Below, piece by piece: positions 39,088 through 48,497 of a stretch of 64,000 nt of DNA. Below the pieces are notes generated by a model. That model ran no database searches and was not told the origin of the DNA. It worked only from the letters and a program-made list of their open reading frames with translations. The stretch comes from an uncultured Bryobacterales bacterium (GTDB lineage Bacteria > Acidobacteriota > Terriglobia > Bryobacterales > UBA6623). The stretch covers positions 682,001-746,000 of the forward strand of contig CATOTH010000002.1 in the NCBI GenBank assembly GCA_951813065.1, written 5' to 3'. The position numbers and the translations under genes were made by a program. The number at the start of each line of letters is the position of its first letter. Position 1 is the stretch's first letter.

Positions 39088-42000
39088 CTACCAGATGAAA
39101 CGACCGCTGTATTGCCACTCCCGGCCAAAGTGCGTGCGCAGCTTGCTCGAGATCCGGCCGAAGTTGCCGTTGTTGACGTCCGTGGACGGATTCGCTCCCA
39201 TGAAGCTGTTCGTGAGGTTGTACGACTCCATTCGGAACTCGAAGTCCAACTTCTCCGATATGGCGGTCCGCTTGGCGAACACCATGTCCAGGTTCGAGAA
39301 GCGTGGCCCGTGGACGCCGCTGTGGCTCCAAGGGTTGGACCGTCGCGTGAACGCCGGCAGGTTGGAGAATGCGTCGGTGTTGAACATCCTCTCCCTGGTC
39401 GGGTTGGCGATGGCAGGGTCGCCGCTCACCTGGAGACCGCCGAACCGGAGCAATTCGCCTCCGACGTAGGTGTACAATCCGCTGAGCTGCCAGCCGCTGA
39501 CGATCTTGTCGAGCACGCCGGTGACGTTGGTTCCCAGCGGCTTGTTACGGCCGAAAGGCAGTTCGTAGATACTCGCCAGGGTGAACTTGTGGCGACCGCG
39601 CACGTCCTGCTGGAAGGAGAATCTCCGGTCGATCTCGTCGACTCCGTCGTAGAAGTCCTCGTTGCGCGCCCGGTGATAGTTGTACCCCATGATGAAGTTG
39701 AAGCCGTTATCGAACGGCCTCTGCAGTTGCAGTTGCAAAGAGCTGTAGCGCTCCCGGCGGCCCGGGAAGACTCGTTCCGTGATGCCGTTGCTGAGGTAGT
39801 GAGGGTATGGCGTCAGCAGGTCGCTGACCCGGACGGTGCGCCGGTTGGCGAGCGGCCCGGGCATGATTTCCTGGGGCAGCCCGAAGAACGGGTTCGCCAC
39901 AGTGGCGTTTATCGCGCTGCCGAACTGGTATCCGAGGCGCGGGTCCAGCATGTTGTGGCGCCGGTCGAAGGGCTGGTTGCTGCCGAAGTTCAGGAAGTAG
40001 GTGGCGTCGACGACGATGCGACTGACGAGTTCCCGCTGGAGGGAGATGTTGAAGCGGTCGTTGATGCCTGCCGACCAGTCCTGGTGGAAGAATATCGCTT
40101 CGTTCGATCCCAACGTCGCGAACCGACCGAATCGCTGGCCAAACGGCTCCGGCAGCGGATTGGGGTTCTCCCCGCCGCTGGGGAACGGATCCCCGAAGTA
40201 GGATCTGGGGGTGCCGTTGTCCGATGACAGCGGGCTCCCTTCGATCTCATAGCCTGGATACGGAGTGCTGCCGAGGATGTCGAGACCGGCGTCGGAGGAG
40301 CCCCCGCCCTTCTCCTGGATTGGCGGTGTGGCGAAGCGTGAGTAGCCGATCCGCAGGGCCGAGCGTTCGTTCAGCCTGATGGCGATGCCGACCCGCGGCA
40401 TGAAGAGATTGGTCTGGGCGTTCCACGCATTCCGGTTGTCGGCGTCGGTGAATACCCAGGCGCCCTTGATGTCAAGCGGCGTGGTGCGCATGGCCAGGAT
40501 GTCGGCAGGGATCGGCCCCATGGCCTCTGCGACTTCCGGAAGGGGCCGGTTCAAGTCAAGGTACCGGGATAGCCGATTCTCTGGATCCCGCATCGGGGTT
40601 TCGTACTCCCAGCGCAGGCCCAGATTCAGGGTCACCTTGGAGTTCAGCTTGAAATCGTCATGGACGAAGAAACCGAACACGTCCACCCGTGGGCGGTTGA
40701 CCGCCACGGTCCGCGCCCGGCTCCAGGTGCCGTCCCGCATGACGCCGAGAAGCATCGAGGCCCAGGCGTGACCCAACTCGCCGGTATTGGGGCTGTTGTT
40801 GGTATCTGCCGTGGGGTTGGCGTTGAAGCGGAACCGCATCCCGCGCGGGCGTGCCGCCAGTACCAGTTGCTTGCGGTACTGCGTGCCGACTTTCACGTAG
40901 TGGCGGCCCATTTGCTTGGAGACCTTGGCCTCCAGGTTCCAGGTCGAGGGTTCCTGGAACCAGAAGCCCGAGCGTCCGAACGAGGTGGTGCTGTCCGCGT
41001 CGACCCTGATTTCCGGGAAGTGCACGGCAGGGATGTCTCGCACGTGCGAGGCGTACCAGTTGTTGCTCGGCCACAGTTCCGCCAGCCCCTCCTCGCCGAT
41101 CTGGGCCTGGGGCGTGTAGAACGAGTCCGTGATCTTGGACCACGAGCCGCGCATGTTGAAGACGGTGGTCGGCGAGACGGTCCAAACGATGTCGCCAGAC
41201 GTCTGCACGCTGTTCCGCGCGCTGCCCTGGCGGCGCTGGGCAACCGAGCCGGAGTAGTCAGGCTCGCTCTGGGTTGTGTGGAAGCGGCTGATCCGCCCGA
41301 AGACCTTGACGGAATCGCTGACGTTGTAGTCCGTCCGGTTCGTCAGGTTCCAGTAGTCAAACGTGATCGGGAAGACGTGCCGGAAGTTGTTCGCCCCGGA
41401 GGCGTTGTCTCCGGGATTGTTCGGGCTCCAAGTCTTGTCCAGGACACGCAACGACGTCGGGTCGAACCGGCTCGCCGGGATGATGTTTCCCGGGAATTGC
41501 GTGCGGTTATTGCCGTCCGGATCGGTTGTGAGCGGGTCATGGATCGCGCGCAATCCCCCGTTGCGGTTCAGGCTGTTGGAAAAATCGCCGCCCCGCTCGG
41601 CCTGGCGTGGCAAGGTCAGGTTGACCGTGGCAGGTTGACGCACGTCCTGGGCCTCGTAGGCGAAGTAATTGAACACCTTGTTCCTGACGATGGGATTGCC
41701 AGAACTCACACCCCAGACGCTGCGGCGCACGACGCTCTCTTGCGAACTCAGTGCGTTGGGACGTGCGTTCAGCACAGGGTTGCGCCCGAAGTAGTACGCA
41801 GTTCCGTGCCAGTCGTTGGTGCCGCTCTTCATCTGCACCGAAATGATGCCGCCGGCGCTGTGACCGTATTCGGCGTCCGTGGCGTTTTGCTGGACATTCA
41901 CCTCGGAAACCGCGTCCATCGGCGGCGTGTACACGCCCTTGGCGCCGACAAGCTGGGGGACCCCGTCCATCAGAACGTTGTTGCGCGTCGAGGTGTTGCC

Positions 42001-42558
42001 GCCCACGTCCAGCTGGCTCATTGCCCAGTGGTGGTACGGGGAGTTCTCGGCCCCGCCACGGTAGTTGACGGCAGGATCGAGTGCCGCGAGCATGTAGGGG
42101 TTGCGGTTGAGCAGCGGGAGTTCCTGCGACAGCCTGGTGTCGAGCGTGGTCTCCATGGTCGTGGTTGTGAACTGCACCGAGACGGGCGCCTCCTCGACTG
42201 TTACGGTCTCGGTAACCGCCCCGATTTCCATTGCGGCGTCAACCGTAATGTCGGCCCTGGTCTGGACGAGGATGTTCTGCTGCTGGAAGGACCGGAATCC
42301 TTCGGACTCGACTGTAAGCGTGTAATCACCGGGCAGGACGAAATCGAACAGGTACTGCCCCGCCGCGCTGGTTTGCGTCGTCGCCGCGACGTTGGTGTTG
42401 TCGTTGGAGAGCGTGACGTTCGCGCCGGGAATCACGGCACCCGTCCCGTCCGCCACCGTGCCGCCGATCCTCCCGCGCAGTTCCTGCGCTGGGGCGAGCT
42501 GCGCTCCGACGGCTAGAATCACGGCTATCGCCGCGACTCGCAATGAGTGCGATTTCAT
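39088..42558 (-). CDS. Oar-like TonB-dependent outer-membrane receptor
   Basis: A 1156-residue outer-membrane protein. After a signal peptide (VAAIAVILAVGAQLAPAQ) comes a carboxypeptidase-regulatory-like domain (IGGTVADGTGAVIPGANVTL to about residue 110), then the plug (TVEEAPVSVQFTTTTMETTL, NNVLMDGVPQLVGAKG, SEVNVQQNATDAEYGHSAGG) and a large beta-barrel ending in Trp (QYSGRFIW), the aromatic end expected for barrel insertion. AGGAGG is four bases before ATG 42558. These receptors typically import large glycans or peptides in Acidobacteriota. No SusD partner is present, as is usual in this group. Confidence 0.93.
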   Translation of the reverse strand: MKSHSLRVAAIAVILAVGAQLAPAQELRGRIGGTVADGTGAVIPGANVTLSNDNTNVAATTQTSAAGQYLFDFVLPGDYTLTVESEGFRSFQQQNILVQTRADITVDAAMEIGAVTETVTVEEAPVSVQFTTTTMETTLDTRLSQELPLLNRNPYMLAALDPAVNYRGGAENSPYHHWAMSQLDVGGNTSTRNNVLMDGVPQLVGAKGVYTPPMDAVSEVNVQQNATDAEYGHSAGGIISVQMKSGTNDWHGTAYYFGRNPVLNARPNALSSQESVVRRSVWGVSSGNPIVRNKVFNYFAYEAQDVRQPATVNLTLPRQAERGGDFSNSLNRNGGLRAIHDPLTTDPDGNNRTQFPGNIIPASRFDPTSLRVLDKTWSPNNPGDNASGANNFRHVFPITFDYWNLTNRTDYNVSDSVKVFGRISRFHTTQSEPDYSGSVAQRRQGSARNSVQTSGDIVWTVSPTTVFNMRGSWSKITDSFYTPQAQIGEEGLAELWPSNNWYASHVRDIPAVHFPEIRVDADSTTSFGRSGFWFQEPSTWNLEAKVSKQMGRHYVKVGTQYRKQLVLAARPRGMRFRFNANPTADTNNSPNTGELGHAWASMLLGVMRDGTWSRARTVAVNRPRVDVFGFFVHDDFKLNSKVTLNLGLRWEYETPMRDPENRLSRYLDLNRPLPEVAEAMGPIPADILAMRTTPLDIKGAWVFTDADNRNAWNAQTNLFMPRVGIAIRLNERSALRIGYSRFATPPIQEKGGGSSDAGLDILGSTPYPGYEIEGSPLSSDNGTPRSYFGDPFPSGGENPNPLPEPFGQRFGRFATLGSNEAIFFHQDWSAGINDRFNISLQRELVSRIVVDATYFLNFGSNQPFDRRHNMLDPRLGYQFGSAINATVANPFFGLPQEIMPGPLANRRTVRVSDLLTPYPHYLSNGITERVFPGRRERYSSLQLQLQRPFDNGFNFIMGYNYHRARNEDFYDGVDEIDRRFSFQQDVRGRHKFTLASIYELPFGRNKPLGTNVTGVLDKIVSGWQLSGLYTYVGGELLRFGGLQVSGDPAIANPTRERMFNTDAFSNLPAFTRRSNPWSHSGVHGPRFSNLDMVFAKRTAISEKLDFEFRMESYNLTNSFMGANPSTDVNNGNFGRISSKLRTHFGREWQYSGRFIW

Positions 42559-42614
42559 ATGTCCTCCTGAAGGGCTCCTGACCGTCACTTGACGATCCAC
42601 CCCGACCCGCACAA

Positions 42615-42643
42615 ACGATAACACATTCTGGGGCAAGTGTCAA
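42615..42643 (-). promoter_or_regulatory. sigma70-type promoter of the TonB receptor gene
   Basis: On the minus strand a consensus TTGACA (42643-42638), 17-base spacer, TATCGT (42620-42615); start near 42608, about 50 bases before the ATG. Two TTGCAA palindromes with an 8-bp period (42651-42656, 42659-42664) sit just upstream of the -35 box and may be an activator site. Apart from this, the stretch 42559-42910 holds nothing recognised. Confidence 0.65.
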
Positions 42644-42910
42644 GAAGCCTTTGCAAACTTGCAAGCACAAGCATCCAGCTTGGGGGCGGACGCGGAATCC
42701 GCCGGGAGAGCGGTGGCGGCCGCTACGATCACCGACGCCTAAATTGGAAACGACCCTATTTCCGTCGGGCGACTCTACCGAGACCGCCGGGGTTGCTGCG
42801 AGAAGCCCCGCAGACTGGAAGTGTCTAGGGCGGACAGTCCGGATCGTCCCCTCGTCCGAACAGCTTGCGGCGCGCGGGTGGCCGCCTCCAGACCTAGGCT
42901 GTGTGCCCAG

Positions 42911-44338
42911 TCACCGTAGGGCCTGCAACTCCGCGCGAATCTGGGAAACGAACGGGTCGTCGGTTCCGTACGCTCTGGACAGAATCTCAAAGGACCGTTC
43001 GAAGCCGTCTCTAGCGGTCACCGTGTCGCCCCGCGCCTTGGCGAGATGTGCCAGGTTGTAGAGAGTCTCACCTACTTCCGCGTGTGCCGGCCCGAGTGTC
43101 TCCTCTTGGATTTTCAGCGCTCTGCGATACAGTGGCTCGGCCGTTGTGAGTTCCCCGCGCAGGTGCAGGACTCCTGCGAGACCTACCAGTGTCAGCGCGA
43201 CATCGGAGTGGGACGCGCCCAGAACCCGCTCGCGGAGCGCCAGAGCCTTGCGCAAGACGCCCTCCGCCTCGTTGAGACTACCAAGCGCTCGCAGTGTCGA
43301 TCCGTACGAATCCAATGCCTCGGCGAGCTCTGCCCCCGAGACGGACCTCCCGAGCTGGAGAAGACCGACGGCTTCCTCCAGCATCGATTTGGCGGCCCCG
43401 AGATCACCCTGAACTCCTGCTAGGCGGCCGAGGTCCGCCAGCGCGAGCCCGCGCGCCAACGACGGTGGTTGCCACGCCGCCAACGCAGCTAGGTATTCGG
43501 CCTTGGCCTCTTCGAGGCGGCCCAGTACTTCGTAGATCTCCCCGAGGCGGTTGCGCAGTCTCGCGGTGTCGTCATGGCGGGGACCGTACGCGGCTTGCAT
43601 GACGGGGACGGCACGCTCCAGCAGCGCCACTGCGGCAACGGATTCTCCGCGCGTCGCCAGCATGCCGGCGAGATTGGCGCGAGCGGCTGCGGTGGCCGGA
43701 TGCTCGGTGCCGAAAACCTCGGCGTGAGTATCGGCCGACTGCCGATAGGTCGACACGGCGTCGTCGAGATCACCTTCCGCCTCCAGCAACAGACCCAGAT
43801 CGTTGAGTGCCGTGGCGCGCGCCTGGCGCTCGTCGTCCGCTAGGGGCCGGCCCTCTTCGAAATGCTTCAGTGCGCCCAGAAATGCCTGCCGGGCCCCGCC
43901 GGAGTCTTCGCGCGCCTGGCGAATAGCGGCGATCCTCAGCAACGTGCGAGCACGGCGCACATGGGACACGGTGCTCTCCAGCGAGCGGCTGAATAAGTCT
44001 TCCGCTTCCTCGTTCCGGCCGAGGACAGCCAGTGTTTCCGCCAGTTCGATCAGCGTCCCTTCATCCGCCAGTCCGGACTGGCTCTGGGCTTCCAGTGCCT
44101 TGCGGTGCAGCGCCTCGGAGTCCTCGGCGCGGCCATGAGCGCGCAACAGCGCTCCCAGGCGCACGAGGCTCGCAATCGTGTCGGGATGTTCCGGCCCCAA
44201 TTGGCGAAGCCGGATTTCGTATGCCTGTCGATAGAGTGCCTCGAAAGGAACGGGGTTCTCCGCCAGGCACTTCGTGGACCAGGAAGTCCCGGTGAACAGG
44301 ACTGCAAGAACCGCAAGCAGCCAGAGTCCCGTCCTCAC
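42911..44338 (-). CDS. exported tetratricopeptide-repeat protein (kinesin-light-chain-like)
   Basis: A 475-residue TPR protein with a signal peptide (LWLLAVLAVLFTGTSWST). At least eight helical repeats of about 42 residues follow; several have the kinesin-light-chain form: YRQAYEIRLRQLGPEHPDTI, YRQSADTHAEVFGTEHPATA, ALALRERVLGASHSDVALTL and ALKIQEETLGPAHAEVGETL. Such repeats are protein-binding scaffolds. The start is GTG 44338 with GGAGG five bases upstream. It is divergent from the CRTAC1 gene. Confidence 0.82.
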   Translation of the reverse strand: MRTGLWLLAVLAVLFTGTSWSTKCLAENPVPFEALYRQAYEIRLRQLGPEHPDTIASLVRLGALLRAHGRAEDSEALHRKALEAQSQSGLADEGTLIELAETLAVLGRNEEAEDLFSRSLESTVSHVRRARTLLRIAAIRQAREDSGGARQAFLGALKHFEEGRPLADDERQARATALNDLGLLLEAEGDLDDAVSTYRQSADTHAEVFGTEHPATAAARANLAGMLATRGESVAAVALLERAVPVMQAAYGPRHDDTARLRNRLGEIYEVLGRLEEAKAEYLAALAAWQPPSLARGLALADLGRLAGVQGDLGAAKSMLEEAVGLLQLGRSVSGAELAEALDSYGSTLRALGSLNEAEGVLRKALALRERVLGASHSDVALTLVGLAGVLHLRGELTTAEPLYRRALKIQEETLGPAHAEVGETLYNLAHLAKARGDTVTARDGFERSFEILSRAYGTDDPFVSQIRAELQALR

Positions 44339-44399
44339 CTACGCCTCCAGTGCATCCCCGTCGCATACTACCCTAACCTATGGAGACAAGCGCTCTGGC

Positions 44400-46079
44400 G
44401 TGACGCTTCGTAACTGCTTGCTCTTGTGCATCGGAGCGCTCGGCTTGGGACTGTCGGGGCTCTTCGCGGCGGAGTTGCGCTTCCAGGACCGCAGCGGGGA
44501 GACCGGGATCGGATTCCGGCATCACGCCAATCCAACCCCCGACAAGCACCTTGTCGAGACGATGGGCGGAGGCGTCGCGTTGCTGGACTACGACAACGAC
44601 GGATTCCTGGACGTCTTTTTCATTAACGGCGGTGCCTTGGTTCAAGGGGCCGATGGATTGTTCGTGGACCGGTCGCACCCCGAGCTGCACGACCAGCTGT
44701 ACAGAAGCCTGGATGGCAAGTCCTTCGAGGATGTGACCGAGCGCGTCGGCGTTAGCGCCGCGGCCAAGAGAATCTATGGGATGGGAGCCGCAACCGGAGA
44801 CTACGACAACGACGGATATGTCGATCTGTTCGTGACTGGGTACGGGGGAACGATCCTCTATCGCAACCGGAACGGAAGTACCTTCGAGGATCGCACCGAG
44901 GCGTCCGGGGCGAACGTCCCGGGGTGGTCCGCGAGCGCCGGATTCTTCGACGCGGACACGGACGGCGATCTCGATCTCTTCGTCACGCGCTATCTCGACT
45001 GGAGCCTGGAGACGAGCCGTCCGTGCGGAGAGAAGATCTCGGTCTATTGTTCGCCGAGGGAATACCCCGCCGTGGCGAACGTCTTACTCCGCAACGAGGG
45101 CGACGGAACGTTTTCGGACGTCTCCCTGGCCTGGGGCGTTGCCCATGTCCGCGGGAAGGCGCTCGGCGTGGCCTTCAATGACGCCGACGCCGACGGACTC
45201 CCGGACGTGATTGTCGCGAACGACTCGACGGCGCAGCAGTTGTTCCTGAACCGCGGCTCGGACGGCTTCTCGGAGGAGGCGCTCTCGGTCGGCCTGGCTT
45301 ACAACGAGGACGGCGGCTCTTTCGCTGGGATGGGCGTGGACTTCGAGGACTATGACAACGACGGCCGGCCTGACGTCGTGGCAACCGCGCTGTCCAAGGA
45401 GCTCTACCCCCTGTTCCGCAACGAGGGTGGCGGCACATTCGGGTACGTGACCCGACAGGCCGGTCTGGCCGAGATTACGGCTCGGCTGTCCGGCTGGAGT
45501 GTCAAGCTTGTCGACCTCGACCACGACGGCTGGAAGGACCTGTTTGCCGCCCAGGGCCACGTACTAGACAACGTCGAGTTGATGGAGCCGGGACTCGTGT
45601 ATCTCCAGCCTCCCTTGGTTGCGCTTAACCAGGCGGGCCGATTCACTGACGTGTCCGCTTCCGCGGGCCCGGCCTTCCGCACCAGTATCGCCGGCAGGGG
45701 AACGGCCTTCGGCGACCTGGACAACGACGGCGACATCGACCTCGTTCTGGGCGTCCTCAATGACCGTCCGATTGTGCTCTACTCGAACGCATCGGAAAGC
45801 CAGAACCATTGGCTGCAGGTTCGGCTGGCCGGTCAAGCCAGCGCCCGCGACGGCCAGGGAGCGCGCGTGAGCATTCGGACATCCTCAGGCGGCGAGCAGG
45901 TCCGCTACGCCACGACCGCGGGCGGGTACTTGTCGGCCAGCGACCCGCGCCTCCACTTCGGACTTGGATCGGAGTCGGTCGTGGACCGGATCACTGTCCT
46001 TTGGCCGAGAGGTGCTCGGCAAGTCCTGGAGAACGTAGGGACAGATCGCCTGATCGCCGTCCGGGAGCCGAAGCCATGA
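44400..46079 (+). CDS. CRTAC1-like protein with FG-GAP/VCBS repeats and UnbV/ASPIC domain
   Basis: A 559-residue exported protein. A signal peptide (LLLCIGALGLGLSGLFAAEL) is followed by calcium-binding FG-GAP/VCBS repeats: DYDNDGFLDVFF, DYDNDGYVDLFV, DADTDGDLDLFV, DADADGLPDVIV, DYDNDGRPDVVA, DLDHDGWKDLFA, DLDNDGDIDLVL. The C-terminus is the UnbV/ASPIC domain (SARDGQGARVSIRTSSGGEQ, then a conserved LHFGLGSE...ITVLWPRG pattern). The fold is an integrin-alpha-like propeller; bacterial functions are unproven, probably adhesion or glycan binding. GTG 44400 is the likely start since it places the signal peptide correctly. Confidence 0.88.
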   Translation: MTLRNCLLLCIGALGLGLSGLFAAELRFQDRSGETGIGFRHHANPTPDKHLVETMGGGVALLDYDNDGFLDVFFINGGALVQGADGLFVDRSHPELHDQLYRSLDGKSFEDVTERVGVSAAAKRIYGMGAATGDYDNDGYVDLFVTGYGGTILYRNRNGSTFEDRTEASGANVPGWSASAGFFDADTDGDLDLFVTRYLDWSLETSRPCGEKISVYCSPREYPAVANVLLRNEGDGTFSDVSLAWGVAHVRGKALGVAFNDADADGLPDVIVANDSTAQQLFLNRGSDGFSEEALSVGLAYNEDGGSFAGMGVDFEDYDNDGRPDVVATALSKELYPLFRNEGGGTFGYVTRQAGLAEITARLSGWSVKLVDLDHDGWKDLFAAQGHVLDNVELMEPGLVYLQPPLVALNQAGRFTDVSASAGPAFRTSIAGRGTAFGDLDNDGDIDLVLGVLNDRPIVLYSNASESQNHWLQVRLAGQASARDGQGARVSIRTSSGGEQVRYATTAGGYLSASDPRLHFGLGSESVVDRITVLWPRGARQVLENVGTDRLIAVREPKP

Positions 46080-47173
46080 CGGTGCGACTGGCCGCGATCG
46101 CGATGCTGGTCACGGTGCTCTCCGCGCAAGTGGCCGGCCCTGTCGCCGCCCATGTCAGCCGGGGCGTGGCGGCTAGGGAAGCGGGTCGGCTCGAGGAGGC
46201 CCGGCGCGAGCTCGAAGCCGCTGTCCGCGCGGCTCCGGAAATAGCCGAAGCCCATCTGTATCTCGGGTTGGTGCTGCACGAAAGCGGGGACTTTACCGCA
46301 GCGGTGGGCTCGCTCAGCCGGGCGCTGGGCCTCAAGCCTGCGCTACCGGGCGCGCGGGAATTGCTGGGATACGACCTGCTGATGCTGGGAAGGGCGGCAG
46401 AAGCAATCCCTCACCTAGACGCTGCGCGGCGCGATGACCCCGGGAACTGGCGCGCGAGCGCCTGGCTGGGACGGGCTCACCTCGAAGCCGGAGACCCCGT
46501 CGCGGCCCTGCCACACTTGCTGGATGCGCAGACCGCCGCGACCGCAGACCCGGAGCTGCTCTACCTCCTGGGCAAGGCGTACGCGCAGCTCTCCCTCCAG
46601 GCGCAGGCGCAATTGCTGGCCAGCGCTCCGGAATCCTCGTACGCCCATCTTGCAACCGCTGAGGATCACGACTTCAATGGTCGAGCCGATGAAGCGATCG
46701 CTGCATATCGCCAAGCGCTTGCTGGCATCGAGGCGCTTCCCGACGCGTGGCGGGCGCTAGGCGACCTGGAGCGGGATCGCGGCAGGCATCGCGACGCCCT
46801 GGACGCCTATCAGCGAGCGCTACAGATACAAGCGGACAATGGCGCCTTGCACCTGCGCTGCGGGGAGGCACTCCTGGCGCTCGGCCTTGCCGACCAGGCG
46901 CTACCGTACTTGGAAACTGCTGCCGGCGCAGATCCGGCGCCGCCAGCGGCGCTGGGAGCCCTTGGCAAGGCCCTGCTGGACCTCGAGCGATTCCATGAGG
47001 CGCGGGAGGCCCTGTCCCAGGCGCTAGCGGCCTTGCGCGACGAGCAGAAGAGAATGGAGCTTCACTACCAGTTGGCACGGGCCAGTCGTAGGCTGGGCGA
47101 GGATGAGGCGGCCCGGGAGCATCTACAGGAGTTCCGCACCCTCCGCGCCAAGCTGACGGCCGGCGACAAGTAA
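46076..47173 (+). CDS. exported TPR protein coupled to the CRTAC1 gene
   Basis: A 365-residue TPR protein. A signal peptide (AAIAMLVTVLSAQVAGPVAA) precedes about nine 34-residue repeats: AREAGRLEEARRELEAAVRA, LHESGDFTAAVGSLSRALGL, GRADEAIAAYRQALAGIEAL, GRHRDALDAYQRALQI and others. Its ATG overlaps the CRTAC1 stop (ATGA), so both proteins are made together. CRTAC1-TPR pairs recur in Acidobacteriota and Planctomycetota; a shared extracellular assembly is a reasonable inference. Confidence 0.85.
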   Translation: MTVRLAAIAMLVTVLSAQVAGPVAAHVSRGVAAREAGRLEEARRELEAAVRAAPEIAEAHLYLGLVLHESGDFTAAVGSLSRALGLKPALPGARELLGYDLLMLGRAAEAIPHLDAARRDDPGNWRASAWLGRAHLEAGDPVAALPHLLDAQTAATADPELLYLLGKAYAQLSLQAQAQLLASAPESSYAHLATAEDHDFNGRADEAIAAYRQALAGIEALPDAWRALGDLERDRGRHRDALDAYQRALQIQADNGALHLRCGEALLALGLADQALPYLETAAGADPAPPAALGALGKALLDLERFHEAREALSQALAALRDEQKRMELHYQLARASRRLGEDEAAREHLQEFRTLRAKLTAGDK

Positions 47174-47222
47174 TCGGCCCGCCGGAACGAACTGAGTTCT
47201 CCGGGGCGGCTGAATTCAGGCC

Positions 47223-48230
47223 TCAGGGCTGGAATCCTTCGCGCACCGGTCCACTCAGCGCCTTCAGGAACGCTGCCAGTGCGGCCTTCTCGGATTCGGT
47301 GAGCCCTAGCTTCGTCATTTCGTGATCGAGATACGGGTTTGCCGTCCCACCCTCGTCGTAGTCGTCAATGACATCCTCGAGAGTCTCGATGCTTCCGTCG
47401 TGCATGTAGGGCGCGGTCTCGGCGACATTCCGCAGCGTCGGCGTCTTGAACGCGCCCCGGTCCTGCTCGCGTCCCGTGACGGTGAAGCGCCCGTCATCGT
47501 CGATGCGCCCGTCCCTGAATCCGATGCCCGTGTTGTGGAAGCGCTCATCCGTCAGGTTCGGGCCCAGGTGGCAGGTCACGCAGTTCCCCTTGGTGCGAAA
47601 TACCTCCAGCCCCAAGCGCTCCGTTGGATCGAGTGCCTCCGGATCCCCGGCCACGTAGCGATCGTAGCGGGAATCACCGGAGAGGATGGTGCGTACGTAG
47701 GAAGCCAACGCTCGCGCCAGGTCATCCTGGTTGGGCTGCCGTCCGAAGGCTTTGCGAAACCCTGAGGCGTAGGCCGCCTCAGCCCTGAGCCGCTCGACCG
47801 CCTCGGCCAGCCCAAGGTCCATCTCAAGCGTGTTGGTGACGGGTTGCAGTACCTGCTCCTCAAGGGTGCGAATGCGGCCATCCCAGAAGAAGCTGCGCCC
47901 ATAGCCACGGTTGAGAAGCTTCGGAACTCTGCGCGGACCGACCCGCTGGGAAACGCCCACCGACTTGGGCCGGTTGTCAGTGAATGAGCGCTCAGGATCA
48001 TGGCAGCTCGCGCATGAGATCGAACGGTCGGCGGACAGGATAGGGTCGAGGAACAGCTTCCGTCCCAGCGCCACTCTTTCCGGGGTTAGCGGATTGTCAG
48101 CGGGAACCGGCATTAGCGCGTCCAGGCCCAGTGGTGGCTGGAGCGACGGGGCCGCGGTCAGAACGAGAGCTACTGCGGGCAGGGCGAGCGCGGCAGCAGT
48201 CGATCTGGGACAAGACATGCCTGTGGTCAT
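47223..48230 (-). CDS. di-heme cytochrome c peroxidase (MauG/CcpA family)
   Basis: A 335-residue periplasmic enzyme reducing hydrogen peroxide with cytochrome c electrons, or a MauG-like oxidase. After a signal peptide (ALALPAVALVLTAAPSLQ) the first heme site is SISCASCHDPERSF and the second NCVTCHLGPNLTDERFHNTG. GRKLFLDPILSADRSI and TPTLRNVAETAPYMHDGSIE with the distal-heme ligand region match the family. Two ATG starts (48230, 48218) are possible. The divergent gap to the symporter gene (48231-48497) shows no clear promoter. Confidence 0.92.
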   Translation of the reverse strand: MTTGMSCPRSTAAALALPAVALVLTAAPSLQPPLGLDALMPVPADNPLTPERVALGRKLFLDPILSADRSISCASCHDPERSFTDNRPKSVGVSQRVGPRRVPKLLNRGYGRSFFWDGRIRTLEEQVLQPVTNTLEMDLGLAEAVERLRAEAAYASGFRKAFGRQPNQDDLARALASYVRTILSGDSRYDRYVAGDPEALDPTERLGLEVFRTKGNCVTCHLGPNLTDERFHNTGIGFRDGRIDDDGRFTVTGREQDRGAFKTPTLRNVAETAPYMHDGSIETLEDVIDDYDEGGTANPYLDHEMTKLGLTESEKAALAAFLKALSGPVREGFQP

Positions 48231-48497
48231 GATAGGAGCTTGGCGACCGCACGAGGGGCCGGGCGGAGCCGTTCTTGACAGCCGTGGTGCCGGCCTTGAT
48301 TGCACGAATCGCGGTTCCCGTGGCCGCGGCAGGTTCGGCCGGGTAACCAACTTCCTGGGCCCGGACTGCCAGCGAGGCGCGTTGCGCGGGGCTGAGAGCG
48401 TTCGGGAGTTGACGAACCCGGGCTGTTGGTCTGTCGAGCCCTTGCCAGTCGCACGGCCGCACTGTGCTGATACGCTGACTTTCGATCGGACTCCTCC

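Noticed and set aside
40660..42516. A 618-codon plus-strand frame opposite the TonB receptor
   Set aside because: Antisense shadow in a GC-rich gene; the minus-strand frame has signal peptide, plug and barrel.
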